This document shows positions 1 through 11,966 of a DNA stretch of 64,000 nt, one piece after another. The stretch is taken from NCBI RefSeq assembly GCF_032062135.1, contig NC_092859.1, positions 107,648,222 to 107,712,221 on the forward strand. Direction: 5' to 3'. Both the position numbers and the translations under genes were made by a program. Position 1 is the stretch's first letter. The number at the start of each line of letters is the position of its first letter. The stretch comes from Pyxicephalus adspersus. Its lineage: Eukaryota; Chordata; Amphibia; Anura; Pyxicephalidae. The notes below the pieces were generated by a model. It made no database searches. It worked only from the letters and a program-made list of their open reading frames with translations, and had not been told where the DNA came from.

Positions 1-1131
1 AAACCAGCTGCTGAAAGCGGCAAAATTCACCACTCACACATAAATAAACCCGCACAAGCCTAATTTGAATGAAGCAGTAGATCCGGATATACAAGTTGCT
101 GAAGTTATATGTAAAAAAAATGAACGTAGCACTTCCACCACCATCTGCCTAGTCTGCTGTGTTGCAAGCTTTTTTTTTAATTACTTTGCAGCTCTGAAGA
201 AATGGATAAATGTAAATGTTATATTATTTCACCTACTTTTTCATTCAGCTATCCATTTGCTAAATGTCATAACTTGCAAATAGACATTTTCTATGCACAC
301 AGCTTTGACATATTTTGTCCATTTTATTTCTTTGTATGTTGAAAATCAGATATATGTTATATTTTATTATGTCAAATGGACATTCATAATAACTGTGTTG
401 ACTTTTATTTTATATCATCATTATAAGCAGCAGTGCCATCAATGTGTGCATGGATCAAAGATTGACAAGTTCACTCTAGTGAGTGATGGCCCCAGTGCTT
501 AAAATGGATTACAGTGAACACAAAGAAAGCAGTGCACAGCCATTACAGCAATTTGCAATGTGAGTTGAATAGTAACAGCCAACATCCTCTGCCCTTTCAT
601 GGTGAGAAACATTTATCATGTTTCCATCTCAGTACTTTTCGTATAATTTGTTTAGCATTATGGTTTGATAGCACAGTATACAGATAAAATACAAGCCTAA
701 GAACAGGGATGTGTGAAATCTGCCTTTTTGTATTCACCTTGACTAGGACGGAATTCTAGTCTTTAGGTTTACTGTTATATTGCATATATGCTGTTTGGAC
801 ACATAAATATCATTCACTCTAACCTTGAATTTCTAAATGTTTAAATTATGCCCCGTTTCCTTCTCCTTTCGAATGGTCCATTTATTTTAAATATATTGGC
901 AAGATAGTCTACGTTTTAAAGCAATTACTACTGCTGTTATTACTACTGTGTGACTGGGATGTTACATGACAGTGGACGCTTCATCCATATAAAATCATAT
1001 TAGGCAGTATACAGAGCAATGATGACATTGCTAGGTCCATTAACCTTCAATAATCACTATATAAAGATGGACCAATATTGCTATAGTTGCCATAGAAAGA
1101 GGCACTATATATGATTTCTGAACATATAAAG
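1..1131. other. AT-rich non-coding sequence
   Basis: Only short ORFs of about 70 codons occur here, rich in F, Y, I and L as expected from random AT-rich DNA. I saw no splice-bounded exon, RNA gene or recognisable repeat. Confidence 0.6.
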
Positions 1132-1440
1132 CAGTGTTTCTTAACCTTTTAAACATGGGGGAACTCTACTAGATTGTAAGCTCTTCGGGGCAGGGTCCTC
1201 TCCTCCTGTATCACTGTCTGTATTAGTCTGTCATTTGCAATCCCTATTTAATGTACAGCGCTGCGTAATATGTTGGCGCTATATAAATCCTGTTTAATAA
1301 TAATAATAATAACCCCTTACTATATTTACTAAAGTACATTAATGTGGTTGTCATTAGAAAGAATGCCTCCTACATTGCTGGTCATTGGGAAGAATGTCAC
1401 CAGTACAGATAGTCAAAAAAATCTTGGTATCAGTAAAAAT
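1132..1440 (+). mobile_element. hAT-like non-autonomous element, interrupted copy
   Basis: The left end CAGTGTTTCTTAACCTTTT matches the left end of the element at 5503, and such CAG-TGTTTCTCAACC ends are typical of hAT-Charlie-like elements. The two copies match at the start (up to about 1165). They match again after the inserted LINE tail, from about 1313 to 1440, sharing for example GTACATTA and GGGAAGAATGTCACC. The stretch between, including the L2-type tail at 1171-1312, is absent from the other copy. The right terminus is not clear here. The nesting shows that this element is older than the LINE tail. Confidence 0.6.
1171..1312 (+). repeat. L2-type LINE 3' tail or tail-derived SINE
   Basis: The segment has the conserved blocks TGTAAGCTCTTCGGGGCAGGG, then GTACAGCGCTGCGTAATATG, then GGCGCTATATAAAT, and ends in an (AAT)n tract. 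This order is the recognisable 3' end of L2/CR1-clade LINEs and of SINEs that borrow it. No coding part of a LINE is attached. It lies inside a hAT-like element, and it is nearly identical to the copy at 31334-31476, so the family was probably active fairly recently. Confidence 0.8.
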
Positions 1441-4400
1441 TTCTCTCAAGGAATCCCTAGCAACCTCTAGAAGGACCCTAGTAGACCCTAGGGACTGTAC
1501 CCATTTAGGTGTACTACTTTTACTAATTCCTTTCTGAAAAGTTGTCCTTTGCATTTCAAGGAAATAATGTCCTTATATATCATTATCATTATCAAAGAGA
1601 CAAGAGGAGCGTAGGAGGCGAAAAAGGCACATAGACCACACAACTGGAACATGGGAAAAACACAACATGGAAACAGAAAGAGTAGACAAAACAAAGTACA
1701 AAGTACAAAAGAGGACTTGTGTTTTACCAAACACTTCTAAAATAAATTTTTATAAAGCTCTCTGCTAGCTCCCTTTCTTTGTGGCTTCTAATAGGTAATG
1801 ATTTGATTTCTTTAATACTTTTCTATTAAATGTGCTATTCATCCCTTTTTTCCATGTTTAGTTTGTTCCTTTGATCTTTTATAATGGATCTTGCGGCGAA
1901 AAATATCAAATGCAGCACAAGTAATTTTTGAGAGGGCTGTAGTGAGCTTAAATGTAGATGTAATTATTTGAAACGGGGCTGCAATAAAAGTGATCTCTAT
2001 AATTCCCATGCAATATGTCTCCAATCTCTCTCTTCAATTTACTATTATCAAAGACTTCAGTTCCATGTTTGCAGTTAATGGCCATCTTCTGTTGCATGTA
2101 TTTAGTCCTTCATAGCTTTCGGTAGCATTAAATTCACTGAAGAGTATGTGCAGGAGCTGCAGTTGAGGCCTCCTTTATCAAGTGAGATAACCACCACTGG
2201 TCTAACCAATCATTTCTACATAACAGTTTTTCACGTGTGGCTGTGGTGTGTGCTAAAAAAAATAAAATAGTTTGTGCTAAAAAGTATGTATTTCATGAAA
2301 GTTGGGTCATATGTAGAGTAAGATGCTGTAGACATTGTACTTTACATCCCTTGCCCAGTACACACCCATAAGAAAGTTGTCCTAGCATGCACACTTATCA
2401 TAGTATGGTCACCATATTTACCCACTACAGAAGGTGCTGCTATTCTAGTGCTAACTGCATGCTATGTAATATGGCACATTGATTTACAATATGATGTAAT
2501 TAAGGTATCTGCACATATCTAATAATTGTTTTATATATTATGGAAGAGTGGTTTTGCTCTGATATCCTAATTCTGTTTGCAGTTATTACCAAATGTTCCG
2601 TAGACATGAGCGCACACAGATGCTATGCATCAAAATAATTTATTTAAATACTAAATTCTCAAGCACATTGTCGATAATGAATCTGTCTAAATATTTTTGA
2701 AAGAACAAGGCTGCAACAGGCAGTTTTATTTAAGAAGCTCATTGGGTATGCAGGTAATAGGGAAAAAGCCGGCCTTTAATTATACTAGCATAGACCTGAC
2801 CTGTGGAGAATCTCACTTATCCTCTTCTACCTAAAGTGGTTAAAATCCCGCAAAGTATGAGGTGATGTCATGGAAACAGCAGAATAGTGTCAAACCATTT
2901 ACAGTGCATTGCAGATAAAGGGGGATTCAGGTCTAATGTATTGGTCAAGCAATAAAACTATATAGGTTTCATAGCTACAGTAAAACCATGAAGGAAATCG
3001 TGTCATAATATAGCATACATTTAAATGCATGAAAATCTCTTTTCTGACCACTTTGAGATGTAACATGCCATTAAAGGTCATCATGCAGTTGTAATCAATT
3101 CCTATGCTTGGAAGGTAAAGGTTAGTCACAGAGATATAACAGTTATCAGATGAAAGATTTTAGCTGAACCAGATGCTCTCTTGTTGGATAGGATGCTGGT
3201 GGTGGGGTTACAAGCTGCAGAGCAAATTGAATTTATTCAGAAAAGTCACTTGGGGAGAGAACTTTTTTATGCTCTAAGATATGTATAGACTTAGATAAAC
3301 AAACATTCTCTGCGCCAGACTTCATAGTGTACAGTTACATAATCGGAGTAACAATATGATCATTCACAGATTATGGCAGACTAGGGTATACGCACTGATG
3401 TAGAAGTGGCGTGGAAGAAATGTCTTCTTTGTGTTTATGAAAATAAACATGCATGCATATATCCATTTGTGCCATGAACATTGGATCGTTGTAAAAAATA
3501 TACATGTTCGTGTAGTACACGACTACTCATATGTGCCTTCCCGCTCTCACTGCCAGCACATGCACCTGATCATTCAGACTTTGCACATGGTACATCATAC
3601 CAATCATCGCAGGAACAAATCCACTAGGATGATTGTTCTTTGTGACCAAGACTTATCATTTGTCTTTATCTTTGGCTGTTGTCAGGCAATGATGTGTCCA
3701 GAATAGTTTGTTTTATCTATCATCGTCTTATCTATGCTTCTTGCCCTGGTAGAGGGGACCAACCCACCACACTGTCTAAAAAATATGGCACTTGAGATAG
3801 ACAAGGTTATATACCAGATTTATAAATTATTAAAATGTAGGTAAATATGCTTTGGTTTACACATGCATACTGCAAAACCTCTAAAACATTCTCTAAATTA
3901 AACTTTTATTTATCAAAAAATCATGTGTTTTATCTATCTGTCTGTCAGTTGATATCAATCCATTAAAAAAATTACCAGTACTGCAAATAATCATATAGTT
4001 ACATTCCTGATCTCAAAATATACTTCTAACGTCTTCTTTTGAATGTATTTTAGGCAAACTTTATATGTATATTTTTGCTTTTTGGTTGTATGGCATAACA
4101 TTTTCTCCCATTGTGGAATGTGGTTTCCAAATATTTATAACACTTGGACAACATAATTACTTCCTCTACAGCTCACTACTGTCACCGCCTAGTTTTGTTT
4201 AGACTTCAAACCTAAGGGATTTATAGGTGCCTGCTTCGAATCTGCCGTTAACTCTCCCATGTCTTTGAGGATTTAATATACAGTACTGGTGTACAGGAAA
4301 TGGGAATGGGCTATTTTTAAACACACTTTGCAAACAGAAAAGAAGTTTTATGTCCAGAAATAAACCAAAAAAAATACTTTTACCAAAGAGTCAGATCTTC

Positions 4401-4640
4401 CCAACCATTATATTTCAGTTACAGTTGTGGGCGCTACAGACCTAAACCACTTAACAGTTAATCTCTCAGGCATTTTCTATTTCTCAAGTTGTTCCATAGT
4501 CATCACCAAGGAGGATTCTTGTACCCCGTTGTATTAGGAATTCATACTATAAAAATTTATAATAGAGTTTAAACACAATGCATTCCAAGAAGAATGGGAG
4601 GAGTTGCAAGAATTATGGAAGGCAGAACCTATGATTATTA
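1441..4640. other. Non-coding sequence, nothing recognised
   Basis: Both strands hold only short ORFs (the longest is 91 codons, at 3431-3706). I found no exon with good splice sites and no repeat family that I could name. Confidence 0.55.
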
Positions 4641-4775
4641 CTAATTATAATAATAAAACGTATTCATATAGGAACAACATATTACGCAGTGCTGTACATA
4701 AGGGTTGCAAATGCCAGAGAGATACAATAACATGGGGAGGAAAGGACCCTACCTGAAAGAGCTTGCCATCGTGGA
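4641..4775 (-). repeat. Diverged L2-type LINE 3' tail
   Basis: Read on the minus strand, the segment runs AAGCTCTTTCAGGTAGGGTCC, then a CATTTGCAA block, then GTACAGCACTGCGTAATATG, and ends in AT-rich (AAT)-like sequence. It is clearly the same family as 1171-1312 but carries many substitutions, including a damaged GCGCTATATAAAT box, so it is an older copy. Confidence 0.7.
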
Positions 4776-4867
4776 GGTGGAGGACATAGCACACAATAAA
4801 ATTATGCATTTTATATAGTGCCGACACACCACTAAAGTTTTCAAAGAATATTCAGTTTTAGATCCTG

Positions 4868-4869
<2 letters not shown>

Positions 4870-4899
<30 letters not shown>
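4870..4899. repeat. (TA)15 microsatellite
   Basis: A perfect TA dinucleotide run of 30 bp. It is likely length-polymorphic. Confidence 0.95.
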
Positions 4900-4904
<5 letters not shown>

Positions 4905-5494
4905 ACAAAAGTGGGAAGTCTGAAATAGTCATCTGCTTCAATATAAACACTTCAATATAATATATTGCATAAAATATGAAAAAGCCTTACTGTCATTTGT
5001 CTCAACATGAATATTTTCTCCATCCATCGGTAGATAGAATTTAATTCAGCAGTCTTTAGCATTATATATAGTTGACTGTATATTACCCATACTTCTTTAT
5101 ATTGATGCCCCATTATGCTATATGTTTAGTTCCCTTCTAAATAGTGCTTAGTCAGAGTACAATCAGAGTCTCAAATATATTTCAGCATTCTGTAATTCAA
5201 GCACTCTTCTTCTAAGCTCATTTCAGATGTAGCAGAGGTGGAGGCATTGTTAGAGAATGGGTCCACATGCAAAATAATAGATTTTCCTATTTTTTATTGT
5301 CTGTACTGGAATAGTCTTGTCACACACTAACTTCCCACAAGTCCATTATTGGTTTTGAAGTGACAGGCAGGTACACAGATTTTACCAATTGGTTTATGGA
5401 CCTAGGTAATTTCAGGATCCTGAAGGTAGTAACTGAGCTCTTTGGACATCCATTGGGTCCTTGGCTCTTGCCAAGGTTGCCTTGGATGATATTT
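4900..5494. other. Non-coding sequence, nothing recognised
   Basis: No ORF, RNA or repeat could be supported between the microsatellite and the next transposable element. Confidence 0.5.
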
Positions 5495-5502
5495 GATTAG
5501 AG

Positions 5503-5739
5503 CAGTGTTTCTCAACCTTTAAAAAATGGGGAAACCCCCTGAAATAACCATCAGGTCCTCTGGGAACCCCTCCTATGATTACTATATCTACAACTCACAG
5601 TACATTAGTGTGGTGGTCAGTTGTAAGGATGCCTCTTACATTGTTGTCCAGTGGGAAGAATGTCACCCTTACAGACAGCAACAAATATCATTGGTGTCAG
5701 TTAAAATGACCTGAGAGGTACCCTCATTGAGAAACATAA
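5503..5739 (+). mobile_element. hAT-like non-autonomous DNA element (MITE)
   Basis: The left end reads CAGTGTTTCTCAACC. The right end reads TTGAGAAACATAA, which is the inverted form of the left end except for the outermost three bases. The 8-bp flanks are GATTAGAG (5495-5502) and AATTAGAA (5740-5747), matching at 6 of 8, as expected of an aged hAT 8-bp target duplication. There is no transposase, so it would have moved only with an enzyme made elsewhere. The 62-codon ORF inside is a by-product. Confidence 0.7.
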
Positions 5740-5747
5740 AATTAGAA

Positions 5748-8605
5748 GATAAATGAACAAAATTTTGAGCCAAAATGCATCTATTCTTCCAGTAAGCCCA
5801 GTGGGAAATGAGTAGAATAAATAAAAGGACTAGTTAAGTGGACTACTAATAAATGTTGTGAAAAATCCAAATTTAAATTGTGGAAAGACGGATGGCTCTG
5901 AAGAAAAAAAAATATGGGTTCTCATTAAAGAATGCATGGGTGTTAGTCATCACAAAGATGCCTCACATTACTGTTTGTCATGGATAACTTTATCCTCAAC
6001 ACAAACGAATTTAGCAGTTATGCTAGAAATATGTATTTTATTTATTCTCACGTTATGGACTGCTTAACAAAATAAAAGGGAAAGACTTAGAAGAAAAACA
6101 GAACATTTATTTTTCCAAGTCAATCTCTCAATTCAAAGGTTTATTTTGAGCAATACAAAACATGCTTAATGGTGTCATCCATCCAGCATTATACACAATA
6201 TTAATAAACAGCGCTGTTATGCACAAGCTTTCAATGTTCTATATACAGTAATTTATTGTGCTCCATTCTTGGTTGGTACAGATATGGTACAAATCTCTTC
6301 AAGCTTAGTTCTTTATTCATGGATAATCTAAAGACCTTTTAAACTAATGAATAGACATTTCTAGGCTTTTGTTAGACCTTAATCTCTAAACAAAAGATTC
6401 TTTTATAACACATTTTCTTTATATATTGGGTAGATAAATACAGACACATCTTTATTGAATTTTGCCATACACAGAAAATAATGCACAAAAAAGATTGTAC
6501 ACATAGTAATCAAAACTGACCATGCCACAACATTTCTAAATACAAGTATATATCACTTTGCCATAAGAATCTATGTAGACCAACGTCTGGTCATAAATGA
6601 CGATGCTATCCTACTGATCCTTCTTTCCAGTTCCCACTTTTAGAAGTCCCTTTCAAACGAGTATTAGGTACTGTAACTGGGAATAGTCCTTGTTGGGATT
6701 GTATCAGAATAATGGTATACTTCTGCATTGTGTACCTTGGTACAAAGCCTTACCAGTTTCTTTTATCACAAAGTTGCCTTAGATCAATGACTACTAATAA
6801 AAAAATTAAAGGAAGCCTGTACTGACAGAAGTCAGAATGAAGTCCAAAGTCAGATCGGTTTACTTGTTCTAGGTCAGTAACTTAGAAAGTACTTCTGGAT
6901 AACCAATATATTAGGAAGAAAGGGACAGTGTTGGCAGCCTCATTCCTGGTACGTTGGTAATTTTCCAATTCCAGTAGCTGTTCCCATTTAAGGGTATGTA
7001 CCTAAAGACAAAATAATGTGCACAGTGCTATAACCAACAGCAACCAATCAGCTTTTGGTATTGCTCTGACTGCTTCAAACCTATGAAGGGGTAGATATGA
7101 TTAGATGCTTTGGGTTATTGCATTGATTAGTCAAAGCCATCCACAGCAAGCATGTGGGAATATATGATATATTCTTACTGTGCGGTGCCAAAATAGCCAA
7201 TTCCTGGGTCTGAACTGTGCTGCCTGAAGAGGAGTATGACATCCCTGTGTGAGCCCTAATACCACAATGCTTACACAAGGTTTGCATCCCCAAAAAACAG
7301 AATTGGGAGGGATCACTGAAAATGTAAGTTGTCAGTCAGGGTCTACCATGCAGTTTGGTGAGTAACCCTTTGAAAATTAAAAAAGCCTTACATCTGCTAA
7401 TATATGTGTGCAAGAACAGAGGCAATGTTTACTGAAAGAGTTGGATGACAAAGTATCAGTCAGTGGGAAAGTTTGCCTTCACTTTCTGTCCTGGAGGTCT
7501 TAAAGGACATAAAAATACCTCCAAATACCCCCAGAAACAAATGTCACAATTGGAGGGTTTTCCCTCCCCCTTTAGTGGCAACTTAAACTTTTTAAAACAA
7601 ATTGGCAGTCTTGGTGATATCATCACAACATACAAAGAAAGGAGTAGATTGGCTACGAGACAGACAGCAATGACAAAGGGTCAGATCCTTCCCTTCTCTA
7701 TCCACAATTAAGTTAAAAAATGTCCCCTTATAAATATCAGCACAGTCCCCTTATATACTGATAACTCCACAATCTTAGAAGGAACAGTTATGGAACAGTT
7801 TTTAGTAAGCCAAGAGATATTTTAGTTATGTTACACCATGTTATTGATCTGTTTTATACGATATTTGTAGAATAAAGAAGTCCCAGCCAAGTTCCAGACA
7901 TTGCATGAAATAAGTAGTTGTTGTCACTTGTTTTCATGTACATCTGCACATCAAAAATGAGGCACATGCTGTACCAGTTTCCCCATTGCGTGAATCAAGC
8001 AACTGAGAGAACTGATGCTTGCTTTGATGAATTTCAAGGAAAAGCCTATTTTGGGATTTTTGAGCTCTAATCTAATAATATAACTAGAGGAAAATGAGGG
8101 TGTAAATTTCCCTGATCCATAACGCTATTCTCTTTTGTGTAAGTAGCTTGACAAGGAAGTTTCAATCAGTACACAAAGGATCATTCATGATGCTGCTATG
8201 TGAATTGGCCTAGCACTGGTCACAGCCAAATTCTGTTCTGTTCTACAATACTTTCCAGTGTGCACGAACATTAATGAAAGGTCAGGACCAAGCAGTAAAG
8301 CGCTAAAATGGAAACAGATAAATATCAGTCACAGAGGAGGGTGTCTTATTCTGTTCCAAGCCATGGTCCCAGCTGTGTCACTGTACAGCTGCAAAGTGCT
8401 CAGCTTCACATCTATTCTCAGCAAAACTTGGAACAATAACTGGGAATAGCCTAAAAGTACAGGACAAATATCAGCTCATCCCAAACAAGCATCTCATGAT
8501 TGAAAAAAGTCCAGAACATTCTTCAAGCTGTAGTTCTTTTTGCTGTGTTGTCCACCCTGAAAACAAATTTAACATTCATTCTACTGATGATGATTGATTA
8601 TTAAG
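5748..8605. other. Non-coding sequence before candidate exon
   Basis: Scattered ORFs under 90 codons lie on both strands without splice support. I saw no recognisable repeat. The stretch may be intronic or 5' flanking sequence relative to the candidate exon that follows. Confidence 0.5.
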
Positions 8606-8743
8606 CGGACAAACCTTCTGAAACTGGGTTCGAGAGAAAAACCGCCATTCCATCTCCGGACCATTGACATTGCAAACATGACTCTGGCGGCTAAACTGGA
8701 AGATATTGAGGTCACGCTTGAGCACTTGCTGATGGATATGTTT
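8606..8743 (+). CDS. Candidate internal coding exon, gene not recognised
   Basis: The 138-bp segment is open in the + frame and encodes 46 residues, beginning RTNLLKLGSREKPPFHLR and ending EHLLMDMF. It is preceded by an AG at 8604-8605, with a possible branch site near 8580, and followed by a canonical donor GTAAGT at 8744. Its length is an exact multiple of three, giving phase 0 at both ends. It has several CpGs in otherwise CpG-poor DNA, and the peptide has a balanced mix of charged and hydrophobic residues, with a probable amphipathic helix over AAKLEDIEVTLEHLLMDMF. The upstream polypyrimidine tract is weak. The minus strand is also open here, but without matching splice sites. I do not recognise the family. 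The open frame reads past the donor to a stop near 8977, but that extension looks intronic. Confidence 0.45.
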
Positions 8744-9539
8744 GTAAGTCATTTTTTATGTAGGGCACTTTATGGAGCACTAGATACTGTCAAGTATGTT
8801 ACACGAAGAGTTATATGGGTAGCATTTCCAAGTGTGAGTGGGTGGGTATGTGTGTGTTTGTGTTACTTTTTCCTCATTTTGCAGCAGAGTCCAGTGAATC
8901 TTGACCAGTTGTGTCTCTTAGCTTTTAACTCTTCTTGCAATATCCTCCAAGCAGAAACCTCATTTTATTGTATCTGACACATTAATGTATTCACAGCTTT
9001 TGCAACTCATGTAAACTTTCATGATAACCTTGTTGCCAAAAAAGAAAATTTAGAATCATTCCTGTTTTCAGGTAAAAACTGGAGCACCCCAACATCAGAT
9101 ACAATTGCATTGTTATATAACTTCTAAATGGGGCTAAAATGATACTTTTTTTGGAAAATAATTTGAAATTAACAAACATACATTTTACATGTCAGTTATG
9201 CACAACAAACATTATTTGTAGTGTGCATACTTGTTGATGTACACATATGAGGTTTATGCTATGTGATACATGTAATGATTGTATAAACGTTGTTGTTAGT
9301 ATTCCTTCAAAGCCATCTCTCCATATTTTTTAAAATGATTCTATTGTTTAGGAATATGTCATTACAGAACTGTATTACACTAGCCATAGATTGTGCAATT
9401 TAGTTTAGATTGATTAGTCAGTTTAACACAAATATTGCAAAGACCATCAAAGCTATCAGGATTCTTTAACACTGATTCACCTATTCCAAATGAACATAGG
9501 ATGCGCCAATTTAAACTGTACTCACTTTAAAACTTGTGA
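8744..9539. other. Non-coding sequence after candidate exon
   Basis: The composition becomes AT-rich and T-rich right after the donor site. It contains a short GT-rich run (about 8835-8865) and no supported gene. Confidence 0.5.
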
Positions 9540-9812
9540 TTGATAGCCAAAAAGCAGCCGCTAAGGTGTGGGGCGTTCCATTGTGCACATAGAGACTTCA
9601 GGTCCAAAGCCGAGAAGTCACTGGCGTCACAATTGTTCCCAGATAACCCCCGGGTGACTCTTAAAGATTTCCTAAAGCAAATACAACCACATTTGCTTGA
9701 CTGCTTTTGGGACTGCAACAGGTTTATAGTACAGCTAAGCTATACTTTTAATGGGGAGTGTTCCCCTCATGAAATAACCCTCTCTTCTATTTCTTTTTTC
9801 AAGCAACAATAA
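9540..9812. other. GC-elevated segment open on both strands, unknown
   Basis: A 90-codon + frame (ending at 9812) and a 63-codon - frame (9527-9718) overlap in a patch with several CpGs, including CCCCCGGGTGA near 9647. The + frame includes the segment NPRVTLKDFLKQIQPHLLDC, which looks protein-like. There is no clear acceptor or donor and the ORF start is not an ATG. It could be a decayed exon, a repeat-derived piece or a conserved non-coding element. Confidence 0.25.
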
Positions 9813-11191
9813 GACTTGTTTGCCAAATCAACTTTTTTTTGTATTAATGGAATATTCTATCACTGCAGGAAACAGTTATTAAGCAGATGTTTCAAGGAAA
9901 ATTTTAATTGAGGTTATAGCAATTAGGTTTACATTTACTATCCACTGTCAAGGATTATATTGGCTCCAGGTCATTAGAATGTGGATGTCATTGTGAGGTT
10001 TTATTTATCTAATCTTTGTGAAAACATACAGTATATATCATCAATTAATCACGCTCATACAGATAAAGGTAATCCTATCTGCTTTTGTGCTTTAAAAATA
10101 AATACAACTTCTTATATGTTAATGAAAAGATATCAAGCAACGTACCAACAGAATCTGACATATCAACGATTTTAGCAATTCCCCGAAAAAGTATCAATGT
10201 TTCTGTTTTTCAATGTTTTGATAAATGCATAGGTATTAAATCTCTCCACTTGCAAAAAAGTCCACATTTTTTTAAATGTATTTTCCTGTAATATTTAAAA
10301 TACACTATACATATGTATTTCTTTTTCTTAAATTGTACCCTATTACCAGAGCCTTATAAAGACATTCTTAGATGTAGCAACCAATAATTTTCCCTTTAGA
10401 TCATCAGCTATACATCATATGAGGCTGCATCCTGTGCGTTGGCTGTAAAAAGTAGAGCGCATCAAAGCACCTGCTGCTATACTGATAGCTCCTTCTCTCT
10501 AATGTGGATGAGCAGGACACGGCTCTGCTGGCTGCCCCAGCATTCTTGTAATGATATATAAGTCACAGGATCAGGTATGACATTTCTAATTACTTGTACT
10601 TTGCTGTGGTCTGTTTTGGATGCCTTTGTAGAACAGCATTCCTCAAACCCCAGGAGTGCGACTACAAATACATGAACTAGCCAGATCTAACAACACTATA
10701 CCTTGGCAATAGATAACTAAGTAGGGGGAAATGGGTAAAACCATGCCTATTTATTGACAAAGTAAACATGACACAGATGAGATGCAAAATCAAGTAAATA
10801 GAGTTACAGCAAAGAAATATAGTTGGTAAAAAAATGTTACTTAGCAACTTAATCTCACACCAGTATTGTTCAGGAAAAAATGGCTGAATGTACTGAATTG
10901 TGGCAATGGATCTCAATATACCTATACCAAATAACATTTAAAGTAAACCATGATCTGCTTCCATTGGGTACAGAACTTTTTGATGGGATTTTCTTATTTC
11001 TTTTTGCATGTTGTTCCATATTGTCACTGTTGTGCTCCTATACAAATTTGTATTTTCCCCCTCGTGGCTATTTGTATAGCAGGGATTGTGGTCATTGGTC
11101 AGCATCCCAGATGAGCAACTGCTGAGACAGAAATCATTTGGTCACATAGATTTGTTTGTTTAGTTTTAGTAGGTTAAACAAATCAATAGAC
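9813..11191. other. Non-coding sequence, nothing recognised
   Basis: Ordinary AT-rich sequence with short ORFs only. A slightly more GC-rich patch near 10420-10545 has no frame or motif that I can interpret. Confidence 0.5.
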
Positions 11192-11194
11192 TTA

Positions 11195-11618
11195 AGGTGC
11201 GTACACACTTCCAATTTTTATCGTTCCAATCGAACGACGAACGATCGATTGGGCAAAAAATCGTTCGTAAAAAAGTAACCAACGACGCCGACGAACGAGG
11301 AAAATCGCTGGAAACGAACGACCGGACCGACGGATCCGATTGGACGACGATCGTTGAACATCGTTCGTGTGTACGGTCGTTCGTTGATCGTCCATGTTCA
11401 GAGCATGCGTGATGAACGAACGTCCGTTCACTTTCCTGTCGTGCACATAGTTCCTCTATCGCTCAAACGATCGTATCTATTGTGTGTACAATATCTACGA
11501 ACGATCGTGTCGTTAACTCTATGTGCAGGATCGGTGCTATACGATCGTTCATATATATCGTGCATGAACGTTCGTCGTTCGTTTTCCAACGATAATAATT
11601 GGAAGTGTGTACGTAGCT
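11195..11618. mobile_element. Harbinger-like MITE, 424 bp
   Basis: The ends AGGTGCGTACACACTTCCAA and, inverted, AGCTACGTACACACTTCCAA match at 18 of 20, and the match continues through AATT inside. Both sides are flanked by TTA (11192-11194 and 11619-11621), a 3-bp duplication typical of PIF/Harbinger insertions. The interior is packed with short palindromic words such as ACGATCGT and CGTTCGT and is extremely CpG-rich for this window. No transposase is present. The three short ORFs overlapping it come from these repeated words and are not genes. Confidence 0.75.
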
Positions 11619-11726
11619 TTACATAGACAATAGACTCACTGAATTAAGAAAAACCCCAGTTGTACACTATGCAACATATTTGTTGGATTACACACTTGGT
11701 TCAATAAAAACATTGAACAATCCTAA

Positions 11727-11966
11727 AAAGCATTGAAAGGTATAAAGTTTGCAGTGGCAGTGATCAATTTGCAATCAGCAGTGCAATCTTTTCTGATTGT
11801 TTCCAATGAAACAAACAAGTTGCTGTACACACAGTGCAGTTCTGTTCTATGGAGGAGGTCGTGTAGGATGAGCAAGTGTCACCTCCCTGTTTTCTCCTTC
11901 ATAGGAATGCACAGTAGTCGTTCCCAATTGATCATTCATCAATCTACCAGACCGACATATGACCTA
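11727..11966 (+). mobile_element. Decayed DNA-transposon fragment, same family as 61829
   Basis: The middle part, GTTTCCAATGAAACAAAC followed by TGTACACACAG, GTTCTGTTC and GGAGGAGG, aligns in order with 61880-61955. The far right end, when inverted, resembles the left end of the 61829 copy (a CATA...GTCGG...GATTGATGAA pattern), so the family appears to have terminal inverted repeats. Boundaries are approximate. Confidence 0.4.

Noticed and set aside
11192..11626. Several ORFs of 71-90 codons on both strands
   Set aside because: They lie in the palindromic-word MITE and reflect its repeats.
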